DNA of 43,315 bases from Planctomycetaceae bacterium UBA2972 (lineage in GTDB: Bacteria; Planctomycetota; Planctomycetia; Pirellulales; Pirellulaceae): the NCBI GenBank assembly GCA_002348315.1, contig DEAW01000070.1, positions 49,665 through 92,979 on the forward strand. Direction: 5' to 3'. A program made the translations under genes and the position numbers. Position 1 is the stretch's first letter. Each line of letters opens with the position of its first letter. The notes beneath the pieces were generated by a model that saw only the letters and a program-made list of their open reading frames with translations, did not search any database and was not told the DNA's origin. This document shows, piece by piece, positions 17,072 to 25,338 of the stretch.

Positions 17072-17737
17072 TTACGAATTTTGGGCAGGTGTTTGCCAAA
17101 GCTCATTGGTGTGTACATCCATAGCTGTTAAGACACCACAACCGAAGCAAAACGTATCGATGCAGACGAGGTGTCCGTAGTCGAGGATTATCCCATTTTT
17201 CTGCGGCGTGTGACCCACGATCACTCGTTTACCGGAAACGTGTGGAGTTGGTTGTAAGTCCGTGAGGTGTGTCCAAAGCAATACCTGTGGGTCTTGTTGG
17301 TCAAGCGGAGTTCCGGGCAGATAGTTAGCATGGACAAACAGGTGGTCTTCGGTTTCATGGAATCTGAGGCAATTGCCGAGAAAGTCGAGATGCTCCTGTG
17401 GGATTGCTTCCATTCCACCTTGATAACTATCTAAGGTTTGCTGGCCGCCAAATTGCAACCATAACGATTGCATCAGTGGTTGTTGCATCGCATCGAGCAG
17501 CATGATTTCGTGGTTACCAATCAGGGTGACCAGATTGCACTTCGATTTTAGATCGAGCACGGTTTCAACCGTTCTACGGGAATCCGGTCCGCGGTCGATA
17601 TAGTCTCCAAGAAACACAAGCGTATCTTCCGCTACGGGCTGAATCATCTGCAACAGCTGCTCCAGCTCATCGGCGCATCCATGGATATCTCCAATGGCAA
17701 TGGTGCGTCCCGCGTTGTTAGAAGTGGAGGTTTTCAA
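17072..17737 (-). CDS. PPP-type metallophosphatase (PrpA/ApaH-like)
   Basis: The 221-residue cytoplasmic protein has the standard metallophosphoesterase motifs in order: GDIHG (residues 16-20), GDYIDRG (44-50), GNHE (74-77), a later FVHANY and VIVGHTPQ. This composition matches bacterial Ser/Thr protein phosphatases of the PrpA type and related ApaH-like hydrolases. The start codon is TTG at 17737 (the predicted protein begins MKTSTSNN); no nearby ATG in frame keeps the first motif, so a non-ATG start is likely. It lies 15 bases after yqgE and 19 before the sulfatase gene, so it is in the operon. Whether it acts on phosphoproteins or nucleotides cannot be told from the sequence. Confidence 0.88.
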   Translation of the reverse strand: MKTSTSNNAGRTIAIGDIHGCADELEQLLQMIQPVAEDTLVFLGDYIDRGPDSRRTVETVLDLKSKCNLVTLIGNHEIMLLDAMQQPLMQSLWLQFGGQQTLDSYQGGMEAIPQEHLDFLGNCLRFHETEDHLFVHANYLPGTPLDQQDPQVLLWTHLTDLQPTPHVSGKRVIVGHTPQKNGIILDYGHLVCIDTFCFGCGVLTAMDVHTNELWQTPAQNS

Positions 17738-17752
17738 GATGGCTCGATTGGT

Positions 17753-18304
17753 TTAATTCAATTCGGGATTGGAAGGGATTTGTTTGCCGCCTGTCGCCTG
17801 CTGGAGAACAAGGTTTCCAAGGCGTTCGCAGAGTAGTTTCCAGGGGTCGTCACTGACAGTGAATACATCGTCCGGGCTGGCTGGGGTGACAAGCCAGCCG
17901 CCTTGCTGTAATTCGGCATCCAGTTGTCCTTCAGCCCATCCGGCATAACCTGAGAAGACTTTGTAGGGTAATGCTTTTTCGGAAACTAACTTGGCGAGAT
18001 TGGACTTCCGTGAAGAGACGTATAGGCCGGGGATGACCTGTTGTTCGCTATATTCTGCACGCGTGTGCAGCATCATGATTGGGCCGTCGACAGGGCCACC
18101 GATGTAAAGCACTCCTTCGCTTGCAAGCGAAGTACCTGTCATGACTTCCCAGATGTTGTCGATCTCACTGTTCGTCGGTCGGTTCATGACCAGCCCCAGA
18201 GCTCCGTTTTCGTCGTGCTGTATTACGAGCACAATGGTGCGATGGAAATGAGGTTCGATTAATCCGGGAGGAGCAACGAGGAACTGGCCCTGAAGAGTTT
18301 CCAT
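17753..18304 (-). CDS. yqgE: YqgE/AlgH-family protein
   Basis: The 183-residue product matches the YqgE/AlgH family over its whole length. Recognisable parts are the N-terminal LQGQFLVAPPGLIEPHFHRTIV, then GALGLVMNRP, LYIGGPVDG, VFSGYAGWAEGQLDAELQQGGW and the C-terminal DDVFTVSDDPWKLL. The family was named after AlgH, reported as a regulator of alginate production in Pseudomonas, but its biochemical role remains unclear. A GGAG lies 9 bases before the ATG at 18304. It sits between the KAS III-like gene (21 bases upstream) and the phosphatase gene (15 bases downstream). Confidence 0.93.
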   Translation of the reverse strand: METLQGQFLVAPPGLIEPHFHRTIVLVIQHDENGALGLVMNRPTNSEIDNIWEVMTGTSLASEGVLYIGGPVDGPIMMLHTRAEYSEQQVIPGLYVSSRKSNLAKLVSEKALPYKVFSGYAGWAEGQLDAELQQGGWLVTPASPDDVFTVSDDPWKLLCERLGNLVLQQATGGKQIPSNPELN

Positions 18305-18325
18305 TTGACGCGACTCCGGATGAAC

Positions 18326-19321
18326 CTATCCTGCGAACGTTTCTTTCCAGTAGCAACCGGCCCAGGAGAGCCCTACTCCGAAGCCGATGAGTAAATTCTG
18401 CATGCCGGTCTGTAAGTCGCCTGACTCACGCATCTGCTGAATCAAAATAGGCAGTGTGGAGGATACCGTATTGCCAACATGAGATAACCGTATAGGAACT
18501 TGCTCCTGAGAAACATTAATTCTCTGAGCCAGTTCTGACAGCATCTTAAAAGTAGCTTGATGCATCAAGTAGAAATCGACATCGTCGCGAGTGATCCCGG
18601 CTTTTTCCAGAATTTCATCGACTAACCCGGGGATTGCTTCCACAGTGAAACTAATCAGACTCGGGCCGTCCATATACAAATCACTATCCCAGCGATGGCG
18701 GTTTCGCGGAGGCATCGGTTGTCGCCGCCCACTTTTGGTAAGCAGTAACATGTCAGCTCCGGAGCCATCGGTTCCGAATTTGAAATGTTGCACACCAGGC
18801 TCTTCACTGGATTCGATCAAGGTAGCCGCGGCTCCATCTCCGAAGATCGTACGTAAGCTGCGGTCATCAGGGTCAATGTATTTGGTGTACGTCTCTGCAG
18901 TAATAAACAGTACTCGACTTGCTGCTTCACTTTTGATCAAGCCGTCAGCGAGCGAAAGACCATAGACAAACCCTGAACAGCCAAGGTTGAAGTCGAGTGC
19001 CCCGCAGTTTGTTGAAAGCCCCAGTCGTTGCTGCATCAAACAAGAAGTAGTCGGCAATGGGCAATCCGGAGTCTGCGTGCAAAAGAGAAGAAAGTCGATG
19101 GAGCTACGATCAATGTCATAGTTTTCAAACAGTTTCTCCGCAGCGGCGACTCCTAAGTCCGAAGCGAATTCATCTTCCGCCGCGATATGTCGTTGGTAGA
19201 TGCCGGTTTTCTCCTGAATCAAGTCTAAATTCCAACGGGGGAATTCATCACGAAGAGTGTCGATAGACTCCACTTTCTCAGGGAAATGAAGAGCAATAGG
19301 ACCGATCGAGGCGTGTTTCAC
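18326..19321 (-). CDS. 3-oxoacyl-ACP synthase III-like (KAS III/FabH family)
   Basis: The 331-residue thiolase-fold protein has the KAS III catalytic triad in the expected places: Cys115 in DFNLGCSGFVYGLSLAD, His254 in YLMHQATFKM and Asn284 in SHVGNTVSSTLP. The fold signature IFGDGAAATLIE is also present. KAS III enzymes condense an acyl-CoA with malonyl-ACP to start fatty acid or polyketide chains, and relatives make other acyl products. The N-terminus differs from typical FabH, so it may use another acyl group or belong to a specialised pathway; for this reason I give no gene symbol. The start is GTG at 19321 with only a weak binding site. It is the first gene of an operon with yqgE, a phosphatase and a sulfatase, and is divergent from a metallopeptidase gene. 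Confidence 0.85.
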   Translation of the reverse strand: MKHASIGPIALHFPEKVESIDTLRDEFPRWNLDLIQEKTGIYQRHIAAEDEFASDLGVAAAEKLFENYDIDRSSIDFLLFCTQTPDCPLPTTSCLMQQRLGLSTNCGALDFNLGCSGFVYGLSLADGLIKSEAASRVLFITAETYTKYIDPDDRSLRTIFGDGAAATLIESSEEPGVQHFKFGTDGSGADMLLLTKSGRRQPMPPRNRHRWDSDLYMDGPSLISFTVEAIPGLVDEILEKAGITRDDVDFYLMHQATFKMLSELAQRINVSQEQVPIRLSHVGNTVSSTLPILIQQMRESGDLQTGMQNLLIGFGVGLSWAGCYWKETFAG

Positions 19322-19536
19322 AAAAAGGTTTCCGGAGAGTGCTGTTTCCCGGTTCGCTGTTTCAACGAAGCGGACTAAACCTGTATTATGTTACTAAGGC
19401 ATATGGAATGGCAGGGAATTTAGAAAAACAAGCTGGCATTCACCACTAGTCCATAAAGAACATACGATACACGCGAACCACGAAATGGTCAATTGTTGCC
19501 GATGGTAAACCACCTCAGGCGTTGGTTTTAAAAAAG

Positions 19537-20379
19537 ATGGTCTTAACCGGAAAACAGACTGAATACACAGGAGACAACGTCGTTTCCCGGCGGAGTTGGG
19601 GGAAGCGATTGATTGTTGCGGCAATGCCTTGGTTAGGACTGACGACGCAGTCTCAACCGGTTCTGGCAAGTCAAAAGGACTGGCTCTATTTTCATTATGA
19701 GCAAGAGCCTGTGGCGTTGCCTGAGGTGATTGCGAGTTTGAAGTCGTTACCGACAAGGTTGTCTGAATACTATCGACAAGAATTGACGGTGAAACCTGTT
19801 CATGTATTAGTGTTTCCAAATCGCCAGTCCTACCTTCGTCATTTAGATCGAACGCTTCCCAAAGCACCTCGCCGCACTTCTCTGTTTATTGTCCGTGGAG
19901 GTAAGCCGACCATCTTGATTGTTGATGGCGAGCGATTTCAGCAGGATCTAGTGCATGAAGCAGTGCATGCAGTGAATTATGCTACTTTTGGTTCTGGTGA
20001 ATTTCCGTTGTGGCTGGACGAAGGTGTAGCCGAATGGTTTGAGGATTCTGAAAGTCGGCAGGAGAAGATTCACGGAGACCTGATCAGGGGAATCATGGGA
20101 GACCAGCGACAGACTTTGGCCGTTCCGCTAAAGATGAGTACGCTCGAACGGATTACATCGACGATGCGGGCAGATGCCATGGTCTATGCTGCCAGTTGGG
20201 CCTGGTGTCGGTTTTTAGGAGATCATTCGACGGCCTGTCATCGTGTTTGGCTGCGATATCTGTCTGATATTCAATCCGGCATTGCACCCGGCAAGCTAAG
20301 CCATCGTTTAAGTTTGGCCGTGCCAAACTACGAAGAGTTATTCCTGCGTAGTCTTTCGTTAAAGACCGCCAGTAAATAA
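19537..20379 (+). CDS. Secreted zinc metallopeptidase (HEXXH, gluzincin-like; DUF1570-type)
   Basis: The 280-residue protein (from the ATG at 19537) has the zinc motif HEAVH at residues 140-144. It also has a downstream WLDEGVAEWFE, whose Glu162 would be the third ligand, as in peptidase_MA-like and DUF1570 families. The N-terminus contains SRRSWGKRLIVAAMPWLGL, which resembles a Tat signal (SRR then a hydrophobic stretch) with Trp at the place of Phe. Secretion is likely, but the route is uncertain. A TTG at 19522 is an alternative start five codons upstream. The middle segment VKPVHVLVFPNRQSYLRHL is typical of this kind of exported protease. It stands alone, divergent from the KAS III-like gene and followed 99 bases later by a nucleotide-sugar dehydrogenase gene. 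Confidence 0.78.
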   Translation: MVLTGKQTEYTGDNVVSRRSWGKRLIVAAMPWLGLTTQSQPVLASQKDWLYFHYEQEPVALPEVIASLKSLPTRLSEYYRQELTVKPVHVLVFPNRQSYLRHLDRTLPKAPRRTSLFIVRGGKPTILIVDGERFQQDLVHEAVHAVNYATFGSGEFPLWLDEGVAEWFEDSESRQEKIHGDLIRGIMGDQRQTLAVPLKMSTLERITSTMRADAMVYAASWAWCRFLGDHSTACHRVWLRYLSDIQSGIAPGKLSHRLSLAVPNYEELFLRSLSLKTASK

Positions 20380-20478
20380 CTCGACCTTAATAGAGTACGG
20401 CGTGCGTGAACCAATCCGTAGCATTTGCGTATGTTGGTAAGTACTGTATGCAAGGTCGGAGTTTCTAAGAGCTAAGTT

Positions 20479-21810
20479 ATGGCTGATCCAGTGTATCAAT
20501 CCCTGTTGGCATCGATCCATTCCCGACAAGCCAAAATTGGTGTAATCGGGTTAGGATACGTAGGCCTGCCACTCATTCAGACGTTCGTACGTGCTGGTTT
20601 CCCGACGATCGGTTTTGATGTGGATCAGCAAAAAGTAGAGGTGTTGCAGCGTGGTGAGAGCTACATCAGCCATATCTCTTCAGAATGGATTGCAGAATGC
20701 CAGGCTGCCGGGACCTTCGAGCCTACGGCAGACATGGATCGCCTGTCAGAGGTCGATGTAATCCTGATCTGTGTGCCGACACCTTTGACGAGTGACCGGG
20801 ATCCCGATTTACAATATGTGATCAGCACAACTTCGACGATTGCTTCGCAGTTGCGGGCCGGGCAACTGATCGTGCTGGAAAGTACGACTTATCCCGGCAC
20901 GACACGTGATGTCATGTTGCCGATCTTACAGGAGTCCGGTTGTCAGTTGGATGAGGATTTTTTCCTGGCATATAGTCCGGAACGAGAAGACCCGGGCAAC
21001 GCCAGTTTTACTGCGAGTCAGATTCCCAAAGTGGTGGGAGGATTGTCCGGGTTAAGTGGCCAGTTGGCTGTTGCGTTATATGGTAGCGCGGTGGTGGAAG
21101 TCGTTCCGGTTTCGAGTTGTGAAGTTGCCGAAGCGTGTAAGATTCTGGAGAACACTTATCGCAGTGTCAATATTGCGATGGTCAATGAGCTCAAGACGTT
21201 GTTTGATCGGCTTGAGATCGACGTTTGGGAGGTGATTGCTGCGGCGAAGACCAAACCATTTGGTTTTCAGCCGTTTTACCCGGGGCCCGGTTTGGGCGGG
21301 CACTGCATTCCCATCGATCCGTTTTACCTTAGCTGGCTCGCTCGGCAAAATGATATGGAAACACGGTTCATCGAGTTGGCCGGCGAAGTCAATGCTGCGA
21401 TGCCCGATTATGTGATTTCCAAATTGACGACAGCACTCAATGATGTCGGTAAGCCTGTGAATGGTTCCCGAGTTGGAATTTTTGGGATCGCGTACAAGAA
21501 GGATGTCGATGACCCGCGTGAGAGTCCGTCGTTTAGACTGCTGGAATTGCTGGGTGCGCTCAAAGCTGACCTGAGTTATGTGGATCCTCATGTTCCCGAG
21601 CTTCCGGAAATGAGAAGTTTTGCTGTGCCGAAATTAAATACGTCCGAGTTGACGGTGGATTATTTGGAGTCGCTCGATGCCGTTATTATCTCCACCGATC
21701 ACTCACTATTTGACTACCAACTCATTGCCGATCATGCCTCGCTGGTGGTGGATACTCGCAATGCCATGGCACCTACCAGCCCGTCCCGGGCTGTGATCGT
21801 CAAAGCTTGA
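20479..21810 (+). CDS. Nucleotide-sugar 6-dehydrogenase (UDP-GlcNAc/UDP-ManNAc-type, WbpA-like)
   Basis: This 443-residue enzyme oxidises the C6 hydroxyl of a UDP- or GDP-sugar to the acid with two NAD+. It has the Rossmann motif GLGYVG (24-29), ESTTYPGTTRD, the YSPEREDPGN segment and the active-site Cys276 in GLGGHCIPIDP. It also has the late GIAYKKDVDDPRESPS loop. The combination of FQPFYPGPGLGGHCIPIDP and SPERxDPGN is closer to UDP-N-acetylglucosamine or UDP-N-acetylmannosamine dehydrogenases than to UDP-glucose dehydrogenase. Its product would feed a polysaccharide or glycan. No glycosyltransferase lies beside it, so the gene seems to be a stand-alone unit. It ends 187 bases before leuC. 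Confidence 0.87.
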   Translation: MADPVYQSLLASIHSRQAKIGVIGLGYVGLPLIQTFVRAGFPTIGFDVDQQKVEVLQRGESYISHISSEWIAECQAAGTFEPTADMDRLSEVDVILICVPTPLTSDRDPDLQYVISTTSTIASQLRAGQLIVLESTTYPGTTRDVMLPILQESGCQLDEDFFLAYSPEREDPGNASFTASQIPKVVGGLSGLSGQLAVALYGSAVVEVVPVSSCEVAEACKILENTYRSVNIAMVNELKTLFDRLEIDVWEVIAAAKTKPFGFQPFYPGPGLGGHCIPIDPFYLSWLARQNDMETRFIELAGEVNAAMPDYVISKLTTALNDVGKPVNGSRVGIFGIAYKKDVDDPRESPSFRLLELLGALKADLSYVDPHVPELPEMRSFAVPKLNTSELTVDYLESLDAVIISTDHSLFDYQLIADHASLVVDTRNAMAPTSPSRAVIVKA

Positions 21811-21908
21811 CAATTGGCTTAAGCTGAGCCGGTAAATGCGTCGATTATTGCGAGGGAATCCGTCGGAAACTGGCGTCTTAGGCGGTTTTTAGAAATGCAA
21901 GCGATAAC

Positions 21909-21914
21909 TATACT
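21909..21914 (+). promoter_or_regulatory. Candidate -10 box (TATACT) for leuCD
   Basis: The hexamer TATACT lies 84 bases before the chosen leuC start and could give leuCD its own promoter. The -35 region 16-18 bases upstream is only a T-rich stretch, so the prediction is weak. The leader that would follow contains the hairpin at 21933-21960. Confidence 0.3.
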
Positions 21915-21932
21915 AAATGGACGCGCCGTACC

Positions 21933-21960
21933 GGAGGAATGTCGCCCTGCTACGTCCTCC
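21933..21960 (+). repeat. Inverted repeat in leuC leader
   Basis: GGAGGA at 21933-21938 and TCCTCC at 21955-21960 are perfectly complementary with 16 bases between them. The left arm is also a Shine-Dalgarno-like sequence next to an ATG at 21939 that opens a 17-codon frame ending at 21992. In RNA the hairpin would hide this site. The function is unproven. Confidence 0.35.
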
Positions 21961-21997
21961 ATCTTCGAAGTTTAATAATACATGAGACGTGAAAATC

Positions 21998-23431
21998 ATG
22001 AGCATTGATTTGCATGCCGAGGGTTCCAAACCTCGCACAATGTTTGAGAAAATCTGGGATCAGCATGTGGTGCATGCTGAGCAAGGCAAGCAGGCGCTAA
22101 TCTACATAGATTTACATCTGGTTCATGAAGTTACCAGTGCCCAGGCGTTTGAGGGCCTGCGTTTGGCTGGTCGTTCGATCCGCCGTCCAGACCGGACTGT
22201 GGCCACTCCTGATCACAACGTTCCCACCACAGATCGCAGTCTACCCATCGCGGATCCGATAGCTGCTTTGCAAGTGCAGACTCTCCGCAATAACTGTGCA
22301 GAGTTTGGCGTTACGCTGTATGACATTGATTCTGAAAATCAGGGGATCGTACACGTAATCGGGCCGGAACTAGGGTATACACAACCGGGGATGACGATCG
22401 TTTGTGGAGATAGTCATACAGCGACGCATGGAGCTTTTGGTGCCCTGGCCTTTGGGATTGGTACGAGTGAAGTTGAGCACGTGATGGCGACTCAAACGCT
22501 GCCTCAATACAAACCCAAAACAATGGAATTACGAGTCGATGGAGAATTGAAACCAGGCGTTACAGCCAAGGATATGGTTCTCTATCTGATCGGTGACTTA
22601 ACGACCGCCGGTGGGACCGGTTATGTTCTGGAGTATACCGGACAGGCTGTCCGTGATCTCTCCATGGAAGAGCGTATGACGGTTTGTAATATGTCGATTG
22701 AAGCCGGAGCCAGAGCCGGATTGATCGCTCCGGATGAAAAAACCTTCGACTACATCCGAGGACGTAAATACGCTCCGGAAAATTACGAAGCTGCCGTGCA
22801 GCAGTGGCGACAGTTGCCGTCGGATGAGGGAGCTGTCTACGACGTAAGTAAAGTTTATAGCGGAGCGGATATTCAGCCGCAGGTGACTTGGGGGACGAAT
22901 CCCGGGCAGGTGATTTCGGTTACCGCTCCGATCCCTTCGCCTGGTGACTTTGAGGACGAAGTGGAACAGAAAACGACCGCCCGGGCGCTTGAGTACATGG
23001 GGTTGGAAGCTGGAAAACAGCTAACCGACTTTGACGTGGATCGCGTCTTTATCGGGTCTTGTACGAATTCCAGAATTGAAGACCTGCGAGCTGCAGCGGC
23101 CGTCGCCAGAGGGCATCGGGTGTTGGATAGCGTCAATGCGATGGTCGTTCCCGGCAGTGGAGTTGTAAAACGTCAGGCTGAAGAAGAAGGCTTGGATAGA
23201 ATTTTTACGGAAGCTGGTTTCGAATGGCGGGAAGCAGGTTGTAGTATGTGCCTGGCCATGAACCCGGACAAACTGGATCCCGGGCAGCGATGTGCTTCGA
23301 CAAGCAATCGAAACTTTGAAGGACGTCAAGGTAAAGGTGGTCGCACACACCTGGTGTCTCCGGCCATGGCTGCAGCAGCGGCTGTGCGAGGGACATTTGT
23401 TGATGTTCGCGATTGGGACTTTAAAGAGTAG
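21998..23431 (+). CDS. leuC: 3-isopropylmalate dehydratase, large subunit
   Basis: LeuC with LeuD isomerises 2-isopropylmalate to 3-isopropylmalate in leucine synthesis. The 477-residue protein carries the three ligands of the [4Fe-4S] cluster: Cys355 in IGSCTNSR and Cys415 and Cys418 in GCSMC. Other aconitase-family segments present are KPRTMFEKIWDQHVV, GLRLAGRSIRRPDR, CGDSHTATHGAFGALAFGIGTSE and the C-terminal GRTHLVSPAMAAAAAV. The ATG at 21998 gives the family-like start MSIDLHAEGSKPRTMFE; a GTG at 21989 would add three residues. leuD follows after 62 bases. The length and motifs are normal, and no truncation is seen. Confidence 0.96.
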   Translation: MSIDLHAEGSKPRTMFEKIWDQHVVHAEQGKQALIYIDLHLVHEVTSAQAFEGLRLAGRSIRRPDRTVATPDHNVPTTDRSLPIADPIAALQVQTLRNNCAEFGVTLYDIDSENQGIVHVIGPELGYTQPGMTIVCGDSHTATHGAFGALAFGIGTSEVEHVMATQTLPQYKPKTMELRVDGELKPGVTAKDMVLYLIGDLTTAGGTGYVLEYTGQAVRDLSMEERMTVCNMSIEAGARAGLIAPDEKTFDYIRGRKYAPENYEAAVQQWRQLPSDEGAVYDVSKVYSGADIQPQVTWGTNPGQVISVTAPIPSPGDFEDEVEQKTTARALEYMGLEAGKQLTDFDVDRVFIGSCTNSRIEDLRAAAAVARGHRVLDSVNAMVVPGSGVVKRQAEEEGLDRIFTEAGFEWREAGCSMCLAMNPDKLDPGQRCASTSNRNFEGRQGKGGRTHLVSPAMAAAAAVRGTFVDVRDWDFKE

Positions 23432-23493
23432 TTGAGTCAACCGGCTGGGCAGGATTATCAGCCTCAAGAATAAGAACCAAAGGTTATTTCGAG

Positions 23494-24087
23494 ATGGAAG
23501 CTTTCACCCTACACACAGGCGTGGTTGGAGCAATGGATCGGGCCAATGTGGATACCGATCAAATCATTCCTAAGCAGTTCCTTAAACGCATTGAACGCAC
23601 TGGCTTTGGACAGTTCCTGTTCTACGATTGGCGATTTCATGATGACGGAACGGACAATCTGGAATTTGAATTGAACCAACCTGCAGTTGCCGGCGCCAGC
23701 ATCCTTTTGGCAAAACGCAACTTCGGCAGTGGATCTTCACGAGAACATGCCGTCTGGGCATTAACTGACTTTGGATTTCGTTGTGTGATCGCCCCGAGCT
23801 TTGCTGATATCTTCTTCAATAACAGCTTCAAAAACGGGATGTTACCGATTGTTTTGCCGGAAGAAACTGTTGCTGAACTCTTTGCCCGCACGCAGGCAGG
23901 TGGACGTACTGAATTGACAGTCGATTTGGAAAACCAGATGATCCGGGGAGAAGAAGGTCTGGAGATCGCTTTTGAGGTCGATAGTTTTCGTCGCCACTGT
24001 TTGCTCAATGGCCTGGACGACATCGCTTTATCTCTGGAACATGAAGAGAAGATTACCGCGTTCGAACAAGCACGTGAAAACGCTTAG
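23494..24087 (+). CDS. leuD: 3-isopropylmalate dehydratase, small subunit
   Basis: This is the swivelling small subunit that completes the dehydratase active site with LeuC. The 197-residue protein has the family segments RANVDTDQIIPKQFLKRIERTG, GASILLAKRNFGSGSSREHAVWAL, and NNSFKNGMLPIVLPE in the expected order, and the length is typical for bacterial LeuD. AAAGG lies about 10 bases upstream of the ATG. It follows leuC in the same transcript. The rest of leucine synthesis (leuA, leuB) is not in the window. Confidence 0.96.
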   Translation: MEAFTLHTGVVGAMDRANVDTDQIIPKQFLKRIERTGFGQFLFYDWRFHDDGTDNLEFELNQPAVAGASILLAKRNFGSGSSREHAVWALTDFGFRCVIAPSFADIFFNNSFKNGMLPIVLPEETVAELFARTQAGGRTELTVDLENQMIRGEEGLEIAFEVDSFRRHCLLNGLDDIALSLEHEEKITAFEQARENA

Positions 24088-24130
24088 TTTTACGTGTTCC
24101 CCCTAAAAAGTACTGCTTCGTCAGAATTGC

Positions 24131-24159
24131 TTGACTACGTATTTGCTGGGGATTCAAAT
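24131..24159 (+). promoter_or_regulatory. Candidate sigma70-type promoter for the cytochrome c peroxidase gene
   Basis: TTGACT at 24131-24136 and TCAAAT at 24154-24159 are separated by 17 bases, with five of six and four of six matches to consensus. A start near 24166 would give a leader of about 55 bases before the ATG at 24220, which has AAGGAG at 24204-24209. Confidence 0.45.
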
Positions 24160-24219
24160 AGTCATACCGGTCGGAGACCGCGCCGTATATAGAGTTTACA
24201 TCTAAGGAGAACAAACATC

Positions 24220-25257
24220 ATGAAAAAGCTAACGTTTCGCCGGTTGGCTTTCATTTTGGTTGGTTTGGTAGCAGGAATTCTCTCCGTTGCCAGTATCGAT
24301 TCATTAAGTGCTAGAGAGAAACAAGTCGTCGAATTGCCTCTGGGCCTCGATCCGTTTAAAGTGCCGGCTGATAACCCGTTGACCAAAGCCAAAATTGAGT
24401 TGGGGAAACAGCTCTATTTTGATAAACGGCTTTCGAGTGATAACACTGTCAGCTGTGCTTCTTGTCATGACCCCAATAAAGGCTGGTCAAATGATGCAGC
24501 GTTTGCCACAGGCGTGGATGGTCAAATGGGCGGAAGAAGCGCTCCGACAATCATTAACTCCGCCTACTTCCCACTCCAGTTTTGGGATGGACGAGCAAAG
24601 GGACTCGAAGGTCAGGCTCTGGGACCGATCGCGAATCCCATCGAAATGAACCTTCCGATTGAGAAGGCCATAGAGAAACTTAACGAGATCCCCGGATATA
24701 AACAACAATTCAAGAAAGTCTTTCGGTCCGAAATTACCGCCGATGGGATTGCCAAAGCGATTGCCTCCTTTGAACGAACCGTCCTGTCAGGCAACGCTCC
24801 GTATGATAAATTTAAAGCCGGTGACGAGTCGGCGTTATCACCGGAAGCTAAACGCGGAATGGATTTGTTTTTTAATAAGGCCAAGTGTAGTGCCTGTCAC
24901 AAAGGACATAGCTTTACTGACCTCGCTTTTCACAACATCGGGGTTGGATACGATAAAGATAAACCTGATCCCGGGCGGTTTGCTGTTACCAATCAGGAAG
25001 GTGACCGCGGACGCTTTAAGACCCCACCGTTGCGTGATATTCATACCTCGCCGCCGTATATGCACGATGGGAGCGTGAAGACACTCAAAGAAGTCGTTGA
25101 GTTTTACAATAAGGGCGGTATTAAAAATGCTCAGCTCGACGAAGATATGAAACCATTAAAATTGACAGAACAGGAAGTGGCGGATCTGGTGACATTCATG
25201 AAAGAGGGATTGAAAAGTGAAAACTATCCTCACGTGGATCCTCCGGAGTTGCCGTAA
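24220..25257 (+). CDS. Di-haem cytochrome c peroxidase (MauG/CcpA-like)
   Basis: The 345-residue exported protein reduces hydrogen peroxide with electrons from a cytochrome. It has two haem c sites, CASCH (79-83) and CSACH (223-227), in the spacing of bacterial di-haem peroxidases. Family segments include KQLYFDKRLSSDNTVSC, GRSAPTIINSAYF, FWDGRAKGLEGQA and the C-terminal TPPLRDIHTSPPYMHDGS. A signal peptide or anchor at residues 8-28 (LAFILVGLVAGILSVASI) sends it to the periplasm. The gene begins 132 bases after leuD and is followed 81 bases later by an exported propeller gene. MauG proteins share the same layout, so a biosynthetic oxidation is possible instead of peroxide removal. Confidence 0.9.
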   Translation: MKKLTFRRLAFILVGLVAGILSVASIDSLSAREKQVVELPLGLDPFKVPADNPLTKAKIELGKQLYFDKRLSSDNTVSCASCHDPNKGWSNDAAFATGVDGQMGGRSAPTIINSAYFPLQFWDGRAKGLEGQALGPIANPIEMNLPIEKAIEKLNEIPGYKQQFKKVFRSEITADGIAKAIASFERTVLSGNAPYDKFKAGDESALSPEAKRGMDLFFNKAKCSACHKGHSFTDLAFHNIGVGYDKDKPDPGRFAVTNQEGDRGRFKTPPLRDIHTSPPYMHDGSVKTLKEVVEFYNKGGIKNAQLDEDMKPLKLTEQEVADLVTFMKEGLKSENYPHVDPPELP

Positions 25258-25338
25258 CCAATTGAATTCGTACATCGAATCACAACAATTAGCACGGGCT
25301 CAATGTAGGCAGCTCGTTCATACTACGAGGAGAGAAAA

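Noticed and set aside
21076..21591. 171-codon frame antisense to the nucleotide-sugar dehydrogenase gene
   Set aside because: A shadow of a well-supported enzyme gene, without its own motifs.
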